Origin: Thiosocius teredinicola
Lineage (GTDB): Bacteria > Pseudomonadota > Gammaproteobacteria > Chromatiales > Chromatiaceae
NCBI RefSeq assembly: GCF_002009425.1
Contig: NZ_CP019936.1
Coordinates: 1,349,001-1,413,000 of the forward strand
Length of the DNA stretch: 64,000 nucleotides
Direction: 5' to 3'
The notes under the pieces are model-generated. The model searched no databases and was not told the origin of the DNA. It saw only the letters and a list, made by a program, of their open reading frames with translations. Of the stretch, positions 18,918 to 27,728 are shown piece by piece. The position numbers and the translations under genes were made by a program. Numbering within the stretch: position 1 is the first letter of the stretch; each line of letters starts with the position of its first letter.

Positions 18918-18925
18918 CCGCCGTT

Positions 18926-20110
18926 ATGAAGATACTGACGTTCAGCACGCTGTATCCGAATTCGCGCCAGGCATCACACGGCATCTTCGTCGAGAACCGT
19001 CTGCGACAGTTGCTCGGCTATGCGCCCGAAGTCGAGGCCCGGGTGATCGCGCCGGTGCCCTGGTTTCCGTTTAAACACCCGCTGTTCGGCGAATATGCCA
19101 AGTTCGCCGGCGTCGAAAAAACAGAGACGCGCCACGGCATTGACGTGGTTCACCCGCGCTACCTCGTCATCCCGAAGATCGGCATGGGGTGGACGCCGGG
19201 TCTGCTCTATCGCGCCGTCCGGCCCTATGTGCAGGCGGTGCGCGACCAGGGTTTCGATTTTGACCTGATCGATGCGCACTATTTCTATCCTGACGGTATA
19301 GCGGCGATGCGGCTGGCACAGGAGTTCGGCCGACCGTTCACCGTGACCGGAAGGGGTACCGACCTCAATCTGATTCCACAATATGCCGGGCCGCGCGAAC
19401 AGATCCTCGAGGTCACGCGCGAGGCCGCGCACATGATGACCGTTGCCGGCGCGCTCAAAGATTATCTGCGTGAAATGGGGGTAGCCGATGATCGTGCGAC
19501 GGTGTTGCGCAACGGTGTCGATCTAAACTTCTTTCAGCCGCCGAGCGATCGCAGCACATTGCGCGAGGCCGTGGCCTACACGCAGCGACCGACCCTGCTG
19601 TCGGTCGGTCATCTGATCGAACGCAAAGGGCATCACCTGGTCATCGAGGCGATGCAGCAACTGCCGGAGTTCGATCTCGTGATCGCCGGCGATGGCCCGG
19701 AGGCGGCGGCGCTGAAGCAGCTGGTTGAACGCATGGGTGTGCAATCGCAGGTGACGTTCGCCGGGCGGCTGGGGCAGGAGGCTTTGCGACAGCACTACCA
19801 GGCGGCCGATGCGCTGGTCCTTGCGTCCAGCCGCGAGGGTTGGGCGAACGTACTGCTCGAAGCCATGGCCTGTGGCACGCCGGTGGTCGCGACGCCGGTC
19901 GATGGAACGCCCGAGGTCGTCGCGGCGCCCGCGGCGGGGCGCCTGACGCCGGACCGCAGTGCAGCCGGTGTTGCGGCATCGGTCAAGGCGCTGTTCGCCG
20001 ATCTGCCCGAACGCGCAGCCACGCGCGCCTACGCCGAAGGTTTCAGTTGGGACGAAACGTCGCAAGGGCAGCTCGATATCTTTCGCCGGGCGATCGCCGC
20101 CGGCGTGTGA
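18926..20110 (+). CDS. GT4-family glycosyltransferase
   Basis: Second GT-B transferase, 394 residues from ATG 18926 (MKILTFSTLYPN, a typical start); a TTG at 18914 would add four residues and overlap the previous stop. Features are FVENRLRQLL, RNGVDLNFFQPP, LLSVGHLIERKGHH, IAGDGPEAAALKQL and SREGWANVLLEAMACGTPVV with the EX7E pair. Together with the upstream gene it forms a two-gene glycan unit inserted between secF and metY. Confidence 0.86.
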   Translation: MKILTFSTLYPNSRQASHGIFVENRLRQLLGYAPEVEARVIAPVPWFPFKHPLFGEYAKFAGVEKTETRHGIDVVHPRYLVIPKIGMGWTPGLLYRAVRPYVQAVRDQGFDFDLIDAHYFYPDGIAAMRLAQEFGRPFTVTGRGTDLNLIPQYAGPREQILEVTREAAHMMTVAGALKDYLREMGVADDRATVLRNGVDLNFFQPPSDRSTLREAVAYTQRPTLLSVGHLIERKGHHLVIEAMQQLPEFDLVIAGDGPEAAALKQLVERMGVQSQVTFAGRLGQEALRQHYQAADALVLASSREGWANVLLEAMACGTPVVATPVDGTPEVVAAPAAGRLTPDRSAAGVAASVKALFADLPERAATRAYAEGFSWDETSQGQLDIFRRAIAAGV

Positions 20111-20231
20111 CACGTTCGGCGCGATTTTCCAAGCCGCGCCTGGCGATTGCCGTTATCATCCCTGATCAACCGATACGCAGGTCGGTTCGCGCCCCACGCG
20201 GCGCAACACAATAAGATCCGGAGGAACCCTG

Positions 20232-21506
20232 ATGAAACTCGAGACGCTGGCGCTCCATGCCGGTTATGAAAGCGAACCCACCACCAAGGCGGCGACCACG
20301 CCGATCTACCAGACCACGTCTTATACTTTCGACGACACCCAGCACGGTGCCGACCTGTTCGACCTGAAGGTCCAGGGCAACATCTACACGCGCATCATGA
20401 ATCCGACCCAGGCCGTGCTCGAGCAGCGCCTGGCGGAAATGGAAGGGGGTGTCGCAGCCCTGTGTCTGGCCTCGGGCATGGCGGCGGTGACTTATTCGAT
20501 CCAGTGTATCGCGGATGTCGGCTGCAACATCGTCAGCACCAGCCAGCTCTACGGTGGTACCTACAACCTGTTTGCACATACCTTCCCGCGCCAGGGCATC
20601 GAGGTGCGCTTCGCCTCGCATGACGACTACGACGGGCTCGAGGCGCTGATCGATGACAACACCCGCGCGGTGTTTTGCGAGTCGATCGGCAACCCGGCCG
20701 GCAATGTCGTCGATATTGCGAAACTGGGCGAGATCGCGCATCGCCATGGTGTACCGCTGATCGTCGACAATACCGTGCCCACGCCGTTTCTGTGCCGGCC
20801 GTTCGAGCTCGGTGCGGATATCGTCGTGCATGCACTGACCAAGTACATCGGCGGGCACGGCACGAGTATCGGCGGCGCCATCGTCGATTCAGGCAAGTTC
20901 GATTGGGCCGGCAATGCGGCACGTTTTCCGATGTTGAACGAGCCCGATCCGTCATATCACGGTGTGGTCTACACCGAAGCCCTGGGGCCGGCGGCCTACA
21001 TCGGCCGCTGCCGCGTCGTACCGTTGCGCAATACCGGCGCGGCGATTTCGCCGATGAATGCGTTTCTGATCATGCAGGGGCTGGAAACGCTCGGTCTGCG
21101 CATGGAACGGCATTGCGAGAATGCGATGAAGGTTGCCGAGTACCTGCGCGGTCACGATCAGGTGAACTGGGTGAGCTATGCGGGGCTGCCCGACAGTCCG
21201 TACCACGAAGTCTGTCAGAAGATCACCGGCGGCAAGGCATCGGGCATTCTCAGTTTCGGTATCCAGGGTGGCAAAGAGGCCGGCGCCAAGTTCATCGATG
21301 CGCTGAAGATGATCCTACGCCTGGTGAATATCGGCGATGCAAAATCGCTGGCCTGCCATCCAGCGACGACGACCCACCGCCAGCTTGGCCCCAATGAACT
21401 GGCATCTGCCGGCGTCAGCGAAGACATGGTGCGCCTGTCGATCGGTATCGAGCATATCGACGACATTATCGCCGACATCGAGCAGGCCCTCGTAGCAGCA
21501 GGCTGA
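20232..21506 (+). CDS. metY: O-acetylhomoserine (thiol)-lyase MetY
   Basis: PLP enzyme of the Cys/Met metabolism family that makes homocysteine from O-acetyl-L-homoserine and sulfide. The 424 residues start MKLETLALHAGYESEPTTKA and include QTTSYTFDDTQHGADLF, YTRIMNPTQAVLEQR and the PLP-lysine motif HALTKYIGGHGTS; length and family start fit MetY rather than cystathionine enzymes. GGAGG is 8 bases before the ATG. No SAM riboswitch is visible in the 120-base leader. It is followed by a strong terminator. Confidence 0.92.
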   Translation: MKLETLALHAGYESEPTTKAATTPIYQTTSYTFDDTQHGADLFDLKVQGNIYTRIMNPTQAVLEQRLAEMEGGVAALCLASGMAAVTYSIQCIADVGCNIVSTSQLYGGTYNLFAHTFPRQGIEVRFASHDDYDGLEALIDDNTRAVFCESIGNPAGNVVDIAKLGEIAHRHGVPLIVDNTVPTPFLCRPFELGADIVVHALTKYIGGHGTSIGGAIVDSGKFDWAGNAARFPMLNEPDPSYHGVVYTEALGPAAYIGRCRVVPLRNTGAAISPMNAFLIMQGLETLGLRMERHCENAMKVAEYLRGHDQVNWVSYAGLPDSPYHEVCQKITGGKASGILSFGIQGGKEAGAKFIDALKMILRLVNIGDAKSLACHPATTTHRQLGPNELASAGVSEDMVRLSIGIEHIDDIIADIEQALVAAG

Positions 21507-21530
21507 CAAAAACCTCGATTCCGCCCTCAA

Positions 21531-21565
21531 AGCCCCCGTAACCGTTTGGTTGCGGGGGCTTTTTT
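21531..21565 (+). terminator. Rho-independent terminator after metY
   Basis: Stem AGCCCCCG...CGGGGGCT extended inside by AACC/GGTT, loop GTTT, followed by a six-T run. Confidence 0.9.
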
Positions 21566-21602
21566 GTTTCGTTCCCGATTCGGCGGAGAAAACAAACTTA
21601 CT

Positions 21603-21630
21603 TAAAGTTTGCCCGCGGCGGTGCCGCTAT
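21603..21630 (+). promoter_or_regulatory. Sigma-28-like promoter for the PAS/chemoreceptor pair
   Basis: Perfect TAAAGTTT, 12 bases, then GCCGCTAT, ending 30 bases before the PAS gene. The -35 is consensus; the -10 has one or two mismatches and the spacer is one base longer than usual. Confidence 0.6.
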
Positions 21631-21659
21631 GACTGCAAATTAGTGACGTATTCCGCCGA

Positions 21660-22178
21660 ATGAAGCCAGACATCAAGCCCGTAGCGCGCGAACGCGAGAT
21701 GCGCGAAGAGGATTTCATCGTCTCCAAGACCGACGTGAAAGGTCGCATCGTGTACGCCAATCGCGTCTTCATGGACTTTGCGGGATATCCCGAGGAGAAG
21801 CTGCTCGGTATTCAGCACAACATCGTGCGCCACCCCGACATGCCGCGCGCCGTATTCAAGATGATGTGGGAGGTGCTGCAGTCCGACCGCGAGTTCTTCG
21901 GCTACGTCAAGAACCTGGCGAGCGATGGGTCGTTCTATTGGACGTTCGCCAACGTGACGCCCACGCACGACGAGCGCGGTAACCTCATCGGTTACTACTC
22001 GGTGCGGCGCAAGCCGCGCAAAGACGCCATTCGTTACATCGAACCAATCTATGCGCAGATGCTGGCCAAGGAGCAACAGGCAGGCAGCAAAACGGGAATG
22101 GACGTGTCCCGCAAAGTGATCGAAGCCTGTTTTGCCGACGACGGTGTGAGCTATGAACAGTTTGTCCTGGCGTTGTAG
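21660..22178 (+). CDS. Aer-like PAS domain protein
   Basis: Soluble protein of 172 residues built of one PAS domain (about 15-125) of the Aer type: SKTDVKGRIVYANRVFMDF, the motif HNIVRHPDMPRAVFKMMW and SFYWTFANVTP. In Aer this fold binds FAD and reports redox or oxygen state. The remaining helical tail lacks a signalling domain. The gene overlaps the following chemoreceptor by 26 bases, so the two probably act as a split redox receptor. It lies behind a sigma-28-like promoter. Confidence 0.83.
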   Translation: MKPDIKPVAREREMREEDFIVSKTDVKGRIVYANRVFMDFAGYPEEKLLGIQHNIVRHPDMPRAVFKMMWEVLQSDREFFGYVKNLASDGSFYWTFANVTPTHDERGNLIGYYSVRRKPRKDAIRYIEPIYAQMLAKEQQAGSKTGMDVSRKVIEACFADDGVSYEQFVLAL

Positions 22179-23649
22179 TCGCCAGTGCGTGATCGGTGCG
22201 GGCGTGCTGCTGTTTGTCGCAGCCGCCGTGTACACCAGTATCGTTTATACGGTCGATCCGGTTGTCTGGGGTCTGACCTTGTCTTTCGCGGTTGTCGCCT
22301 TCCTCGGCTGGCGTGGCCTGCAGTCGGAACGCTGGCTGCATGCACAGATCGAACAGCTGGGTGTCGCCAACAAACAGGGCGATATCAACTTCCGCATCAC
22401 CCACATCGACCCGGCCCATCCCTTGAGCAACGCGCTGTGGGGTATCAACGAAGGCCGTGATCAGATCGAGGCGTTCTTCCGCGAGGTCGACACGGCCTTC
22501 TGCTACATCGAGCGAGAGCAATACTTCCGTCGCGCCCTGCCGATGGGACTGCGTGGTCGGTATCGGTCGATCATGGAACGCATCAATACGTCGATCGACG
22601 CGATTGCCGAGGCCAAGCAACGTCGGGAGTTCGATATGTTCTCGGCCAAGTTGGGCGAACTCAACACCAGCAACCTGCTCGATAATCTGATGCGTGCGCA
22701 GAAGGACCTGGCGCAGATCACGCAGCAGATGAAACAGGTGGCGGGCAATACATCGTCATCGGTCGATGTAGCGACGCGCGGACGTAAATCGATCGGCAAG
22801 GTCATCGAGACGCTGCACCAGATGGCCGCCAAGATGCAGGGCGTGCACGAAACCGCGTCCGACCTGGGAACGCACAGCGCCGAGGTCGGCGAGATCGTCG
22901 AGATGATTACCGGTATCGCTGACCAGACCAACCTGCTGGCATTGAACGCCGCTATCGAGGCCGCGCGCGCGGGCGAGCATGGCCGCGGTTTTGCGGTGGT
23001 TGCCGACGAGGTCAAAAAGCTTGCCGAGCGCACCAAGGAGGCGACCGCCAACGTCCACAAGGTGATGCAGCGTTTCTCGGTATCTGCCAACCAGGTTACC
23101 GAAGAGGCGGCAGCGATGTCGGGTATGGCGACCGAGTCGCAGGCGACGATTCAGCAGTTCGAAGTGGATTTCTCGACCTTCTACCAGCACGCCATCGATA
23201 CCCACAGCTCGGTCACTTTCACTCAGACCGTCAGCGAATCTTCGTTGAGCAAGGTCGACCACATGATCTACATCCAGAACGCCTATCGTGCGATCGATCT
23301 GGGCGAGTCGTCGGAATCCTGGGGCAAGTGTGCGGTCTCGCCGGATCATTGCCGCTTCGGCAAGTGGTACAGCCAGGGCGAGGGCGCCACCAACTTTGCC
23401 TACCTGCCGTCGTACGGCGAGATGGACGCACCGCACCGCGCAGTGCACAACAACGTGCATGCTGCACTGCACCTGGTTTCAGGCAACTGGCGCGAGTCGA
23501 GCGAGACGCAACAGAACATCCTGGAACTGTTCCAGCGTGTTGAAGATGAAAGCGATAAGCTGATGATGTTGCTCAGCGGCCTGGCCGACGAGAAGCAGCG
23601 TTTCGAGCGACCGAGCGTCGGCGGCAACAGTGACGTCGATCTGTTCTGA
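22153..23649 (+). CDS. Methyl-accepting chemotaxis protein with C-terminal CZB domain
   Basis: Chemoreceptor of 498 residues with two closely spaced membrane helices (about 12-30 and 34-52) and no periplasmic sensor. A HAMP-like stretch follows, then the signalling hairpin with IADQTNLLALNAAIEAARAG and FAVVADEVKKLAERT. The C-terminus is a chemoreceptor zinc-binding domain: KVDHMIYIQNAYR, DHCRFGKWY and HRAVHNNVH supply the three His and one Cys ligand set. CZB domains sense zinc or hypochlorous acid in studied cases. Input may come from the overlapping Aer-like PAS protein as well as from CZB. Confidence 0.9.
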   Translation: MNSLSWRCSRQCVIGAGVLLFVAAAVYTSIVYTVDPVVWGLTLSFAVVAFLGWRGLQSERWLHAQIEQLGVANKQGDINFRITHIDPAHPLSNALWGINEGRDQIEAFFREVDTAFCYIEREQYFRRALPMGLRGRYRSIMERINTSIDAIAEAKQRREFDMFSAKLGELNTSNLLDNLMRAQKDLAQITQQMKQVAGNTSSSVDVATRGRKSIGKVIETLHQMAAKMQGVHETASDLGTHSAEVGEIVEMITGIADQTNLLALNAAIEAARAGEHGRGFAVVADEVKKLAERTKEATANVHKVMQRFSVSANQVTEEAAAMSGMATESQATIQQFEVDFSTFYQHAIDTHSSVTFTQTVSESSLSKVDHMIYIQNAYRAIDLGESSESWGKCAVSPDHCRFGKWYSQGEGATNFAYLPSYGEMDAPHRAVHNNVHAALHLVSGNWRESSETQQNILELFQRVEDESDKLMMLLSGLADEKQRFERPSVGGNSDVDLF

Positions 23650-23670
23650 GGTGAGCGCTACGCCGCGCGA

Positions 23671-23910
23671 CTAAGGCGGCGACTCGCTGAGCCGCCGTAC
23701 CAGCCAGCCGCGAAAGAACGGGTTGCCGGTGTCGGCGAACAATTGCACCTCGGTCAGCCAGTCGCGCAATTGCTCGGGATTGTCGGCGGGCTTGCCATGG
23801 TGCGCAAAATAGCAGTCGAGGTAGAACTCTCCCTGCAGTGCCTGCCATGCCTCTTCATCGATCGCATCGCGAAACCGGTTGGGAAACGGCAGCACATTGT
23901 CGTCCGACAT
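23671..23910 (-). CDS. Small acidic protein of unknown function
   Basis: Hypothetical protein of 79 residues: MSDDNVLPFPNRFRDAIDEE start, no signal peptide or membrane helix, enriched in Trp and acidic residues (DWLTEVQLFADTGNPFFRGW). I do not recognise a family. It is codirectional with the HerA-like gene upstream, after a 112-base gap, and converges with the chemoreceptor gene. Confidence 0.6.
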   Translation of the reverse strand: MSDDNVLPFPNRFRDAIDEEAWQALQGEFYLDCYFAHHGKPADNPEQLRDWLTEVQLFADTGNPFFRGWLVRRLSESPP

Positions 23911-24022
23911 GTCGTGTCCTTGTTTGACTGAAGGGCCAGTCTGACACGATCACCGTGCGAATTCGACCGGGCATGCCGTGCGGGATTGCGCTGCAATGTC
24001 CGCACGAGCCAAACCCAACTGC

Positions 24023-25666
24023 TCAGCGTTGCTGACGCCACCAGCGCTTGACGATACCACCCACGTCGAGGTCATCCGGGCCGGATTGCCACGACTCGAC
24101 CACCGGAGCATCGCTGCTGTCGGGTGCCGGATCGGGCTTGTATAGATTGAAACGGGTCGGCAGCGGGATCGCTTCGCCGACCGCCAGTGCCTCACCGCGA
24201 CGCAGCGTGGTCAACACGTCGGCCAGGTCCTGCTCGCCCTCGGGCATCAGGTTGCGTACGTAGGCCTGGTCTTGCGGGTTGGTGGTGCGCAGTACCAGGA
24301 AGTTGTTGCACTGGGACAACACGGTCTCCGACAATTCCGTCGGTCGCTGGCTGACCACGCATAGGCCGACGCCGTACTTACGGCCTTCTTTGGCGATGCG
24401 TTCCATCTCGCGCCGGCTGCCGCTGTGACGGCTGGTCGACTCGCGCGGGATGTATTGGTGGGCCTCTTCGCACACCAGCAGGATCGGGAACTCGCGGCGG
24501 CGCGGGTTCCAGTAGTTGAACTCGAAGGCCAGGCGGCCGATCTGCGCCGACACGGTCGGGCGCACGTCGTGCGGCACCGGGCTCAGGTCGATGACCGTGA
24601 TCTGCCGTTTCGGTTCGCCCAGGCCGATGAAATCGCGCAGCAGCCCTTCGAGGTCGGTCGACTTGGCGCGCGCACGCGGGCGGAACAGAAAGTCGTAGCG
24701 CGAGTCGTTGAACATCGACTGGAAACGCACCAGGAACTCGTCGAACGAACCGAACAGCGGGCCCTTGGTCTTGCCGAAGTCGAACTGCTGTTCGTTGGCC
24801 TGTTTGAAGTGCATGTACAGCTCTTTGAGCGAGAAGTACACGGGGGAGTCGACCGACAGACGGTCGATGCCCAGATCCTTGTTGCTCTTCTTGCGCAGCG
24901 AATGCAGCACTTCGCGCATGAACGAGATCTGCAGCGAGGCATTCGGATCGGTGCGATCGATCAACAGGTCGACCAGCTCTGCATAGGTCAGCAACCAGTA
25001 GGGCATTTCGAGCTCGCGCGCATCGACGTGCCGTACCATCTCGCTGGGGAAGGCGCTGTGTAGCTTGCCCTGTTCATCGCGCCAACCGTATTCGCCGTGC
25101 AGGTCGAGAACGACGATATGCGCCTTGGGCATCAGCGCGACGGTGCGTTGCAATACGCTGCTGACGGCCCAGGATTTGCCCGCACCCGACTGTCCGAGTA
25201 TCGCGAGGTGACGGTTGAACAGCAGGTTCGGATCGGCATACACGCGCAGCTCGTTGCGCTGACTCAACCGCCCCAGGTGCAGGCCGTAGCGCCGCACGCT
25301 GTCGAACATGGCATCGAGCTGATTGGTTTCGGCGAGGAAGACGGGCGTCGACAGCGGCGGGTAGCGTCCGGTGCCGCGAATGAATTCACCGTCGGACGTG
25401 ATCTCGCCTAGGGGCAACAGGCGGACCAGGCGCACACGCCCATCGCCGCGCGGCTCTTCCCACGCGCGCACGATCTGACACAAGACCTGTTCGCGGTGAC
25501 CGCGCGCGATGACATAGGAACCGATCTGCCCGACGGCGATCTGCTCCATGCCCATTTGTCGGTAAGGTTGAAATTCTTCGTTGTTATCTACGAGTTGGGC
25601 GATGAAGTACGCTGCGGATACATCTGTCAGCGTACCGAGGAAGCCCGGATCCGAGTCCGCCATCAA
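24023..25666 (-). CDS. HerA/DUF87-type ATPase
   Basis: FtsK/HerA-superfamily ATPase of 547 residues. The N-terminal beta domain begins MMADSDPGFLGTLTDVSAAY (HAS-barrel-like), followed by Walker A ILGQSGAGKSWAVS, a Walker B region ILLVCEEAHQYIPRE and the family motif CVVSQRPTELSETVLSQCNN. HerA relatives are hexameric DNA pumps that usually pair with the nuclease NurA or another effector; no nuclease gene adjoins it here. Only the unknown 79-residue gene follows on the same strand. Confidence 0.83.
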   Translation of the reverse strand: MMADSDPGFLGTLTDVSAAYFIAQLVDNNEEFQPYRQMGMEQIAVGQIGSYVIARGHREQVLCQIVRAWEEPRGDGRVRLVRLLPLGEITSDGEFIRGTGRYPPLSTPVFLAETNQLDAMFDSVRRYGLHLGRLSQRNELRVYADPNLLFNRHLAILGQSGAGKSWAVSSVLQRTVALMPKAHIVVLDLHGEYGWRDEQGKLHSAFPSEMVRHVDARELEMPYWLLTYAELVDLLIDRTDPNASLQISFMREVLHSLRKKSNKDLGIDRLSVDSPVYFSLKELYMHFKQANEQQFDFGKTKGPLFGSFDEFLVRFQSMFNDSRYDFLFRPRARAKSTDLEGLLRDFIGLGEPKRQITVIDLSPVPHDVRPTVSAQIGRLAFEFNYWNPRRREFPILLVCEEAHQYIPRESTSRHSGSRREMERIAKEGRKYGVGLCVVSQRPTELSETVLSQCNNFLVLRTTNPQDQAYVRNLMPEGEQDLADVLTTLRRGEALAVGEAIPLPTRFNLYKPDPAPDSSDAPVVESWQSGPDDLDVGGIVKRWWRQQR

Positions 25667-25810
25667 AATACCGTCAAATACTCAAAGGTCTCGAAAGCAT
25701 AGCGGTAGCGCGGCCGATTCCCAAATCATTTCCACGCAATCGGTGTCTGACATCGGCGGTTGCCCGCCTTAGAATAGGCAACTGTCCCTGACACCCGAGG
25801 AGTGGTCCAC

Positions 25811-26938
25811 ATGCCGCGTGTTACCGTCATCGGCGCCGGATTTGCCGCCCTGACCGCCGTGCGAAAGCTGCGGGCAGCCGACGCCAGCCTGACGATCGAC
25901 CTGATCGCCCCCAAGCCCGAGTTCGTGTTCTACCCCGGTACGATCTGGGTACCGACGGGGCTGCGCCAACCGGAAGACCTTGTCGTACCGCTCGAACCGT
26001 TCTTCAAGCGCATGAACGTCAACTACCGGCAGGCCTCCGCACAGGGAATGGGTGAAGCGGGGCGCGTGGTGAGCACCGACAAAGGCGATGTCCGGAACGA
26101 TGGCCTGATCATCGCCTGCGGCGGACGCTTCATCCGCAAGCTGCCGGGTATCGAACATTCATTGTTGCCCTGTGGCGGCGTCGATGTGGTCACGCAGATT
26201 CGCGATCGCCTGCGCGCGCTCGAAGGCGGCACGTTGGCGTTCGGCTTTGCCGGCAACCCGAAAGAACCCTCGGCGATGCGTGGCGGGCCGGTGTTCGAGT
26301 TCCTGTTCGGCATCGATACCTGGCTGCGCCAGCAGGGCAAGCGCGACAAGTTCAAGCTGGTGTTTTTCACGCCGGCGGAAAAGCCCGGCCAGCGCCTTGG
26401 GCCGAAGGCCGTCGAAGGCATCATGCGTGAGATGGCCAAGCGCAATATCGAGACCCATCTCGGGCATAAGATGAAGGCGTTCGAGGCGAACAAGGTCATA
26501 ACCGAGGGTGGCGAGTTTGCCGCCGACATGATCCTGTTCATGCCCGGCATGACCGGCAATCAATGGTTCGACAATACCGAACTGCCGCGCTCGGAAGGCG
26601 GCATGATCAAGGCCGACCAATTCTGCCAGGTCGAGGGCTGGGACAAAGTCTACGTGGCCGGCGATTCCGGTAGCTTCCCCGGACCGGACTGGCTGCCCAA
26701 ACAGGCGCATATGGCCGATCTGCAGGCCGAAGCGGCGGTCGCCAACCTGATGGACAACTTCTCCGGCAAGGCGGCAAGTCATACCTTCAAGGCCGAGCTG
26801 GTTTGTATCGTCGACAGCTTCAGCAGCGGCATGTTGGTGGCGCGCACGCCGAGCAAGAATCTCGTCCTGCCGTCGTTCGTCGGATTCCACTGGGCCAAGC
26901 GCGCCTTCGAATGGGCGTACCTGCGCAAGTACCGCTAG
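25811..26938 (+). CDS. Sulfide:quinone oxidoreductase-like FAD protein
   Basis: Flavoprotein of the disulfide-reductase fold, 375 residues. The FAD fingerprint RVTVIGAGFAALTAVRKLR opens the protein, IIACGGRFI carries Cys103, LLPCGG has Cys122, and KVYVAGDSGSFPGPDWLPKQ is the second FAD motif. The overall pattern (FYPGTIWVPTGLRQPEDL, KQAHMADLQAEAAVAN) is that of SQR-like proteins. ATG 25811 follows GAGGAG by 8 bases; GTG 25802 is a weaker alternative. It converges on a TSUP exporter gene. Electron acceptor and true substrate (sulfide or other) are not proven by sequence. Confidence 0.75.
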   Translation: MPRVTVIGAGFAALTAVRKLRAADASLTIDLIAPKPEFVFYPGTIWVPTGLRQPEDLVVPLEPFFKRMNVNYRQASAQGMGEAGRVVSTDKGDVRNDGLIIACGGRFIRKLPGIEHSLLPCGGVDVVTQIRDRLRALEGGTLAFGFAGNPKEPSAMRGGPVFEFLFGIDTWLRQQGKRDKFKLVFFTPAEKPGQRLGPKAVEGIMREMAKRNIETHLGHKMKAFEANKVITEGGEFAADMILFMPGMTGNQWFDNTELPRSEGGMIKADQFCQVEGWDKVYVAGDSGSFPGPDWLPKQAHMADLQAEAAVANLMDNFSGKAASHTFKAELVCIVDSFSSGMLVARTPSKNLVLPSFVGFHWAKRAFEWAYLRKYR

Positions 26939-26951
26939 CCGCCGATACCGC

Positions 26952-27707
26952 TCAGTCGCCGAGCAGCAGCTTGATCGAGATGGCCAGCGACACGATCACC
27001 AACAAGGGCCGGATCAGCCGCGTGCCGTGACTTATCACCAGGTGTGAGCCGACCCAGGCGCCGGCTATCTGTGCCATGCCCATCGCCAACCCGACGTGCC
27101 ACACCACGTGTCCACCGGCGGCGAAGAACAGCAGGGATGCAACATTGCTGGTGAAGTTCAAAATCTTGGTGCCGGCCGTGGCACGCCGCAGGTTGTAGCC
27201 GAGCAGCATGACGAAGGCCACGGCGAAGAAGCTGCCGGTGCCCGGGCCGAAGAAGCCGTCATAGAATCCCACGCTGAAACCGATCAGCAGGCCGAACATC
27301 GGATGGCTGATGCGGTGGTGGGCATCCTGATCGCCGATCCTCGGCGAAAACAGAAAGTACAGCGCAAACGCGATCAACAAGACCGGGACGATATCTTCGA
27401 GCAGTTCCGAGCCGAGGCGTTGTACCGCGAGCGTACCGGCTGCCGATCCGATGAAGGTCATCAGGATCGGTATGCGCATCTTGGCGAGCGTAATCTCGCC
27501 ACGTCGCAGAAAATGAAACGAAGCGGTCATGGTGCCGAAGGTGCCCTGCAGCTTGTTGGTTGCGAGCGCCTGCACCGGCGGCAGGCCGGCCCACAGCAGG
27601 GCAGGCAGGGCCAACAGCCCACCGCCGCCGGCGATGGCATCGATCATGCCCGCGAGCGCGGCAACGGCGACCAGTATCGCCAGTGTATCGAGTGCGATGG
27701 TTTCCAA
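26952..27707 (-). CDS. TSUP (TauE/SafE) family membrane transporter
   Basis: Membrane protein of 251 residues with about eight helices. It starts METIALDTLAILVAVAALAG, has the family-type AIAGGGGLLALPALLWAGL and an internal repeat with FYDGFFGPGTGSFFAVAF. TSUP proteins move sulfite, sulfoacetate, thiosulfate or other small sulfur or organic anions. It is convergent with the SQR-like gene, with only 13 bases between the two stops, and sits 21 bases after the aminotransferase on the same strand. Confidence 0.88.
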   Translation of the reverse strand: METIALDTLAILVAVAALAGMIDAIAGGGGLLALPALLWAGLPPVQALATNKLQGTFGTMTASFHFLRRGEITLAKMRIPILMTFIGSAAGTLAVQRLGSELLEDIVPVLLIAFALYFLFSPRIGDQDAHHRISHPMFGLLIGFSVGFYDGFFGPGTGSFFAVAFVMLLGYNLRRATAGTKILNFTSNVASLLFFAAGGHVVWHVGLAMGMAQIAGAWVGSHLVISHGTRLIRPLLVIVSLAISIKLLLGD

Positions 27708-27728
27708 CGTAACTGCTTTATCGCGTGC

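Noticed and set aside
20111-20231. SAM or other methionine riboswitch before metY
   Set aside because: The 120-base leader shows no conserved riboswitch core and no terminator/antiterminator pair.
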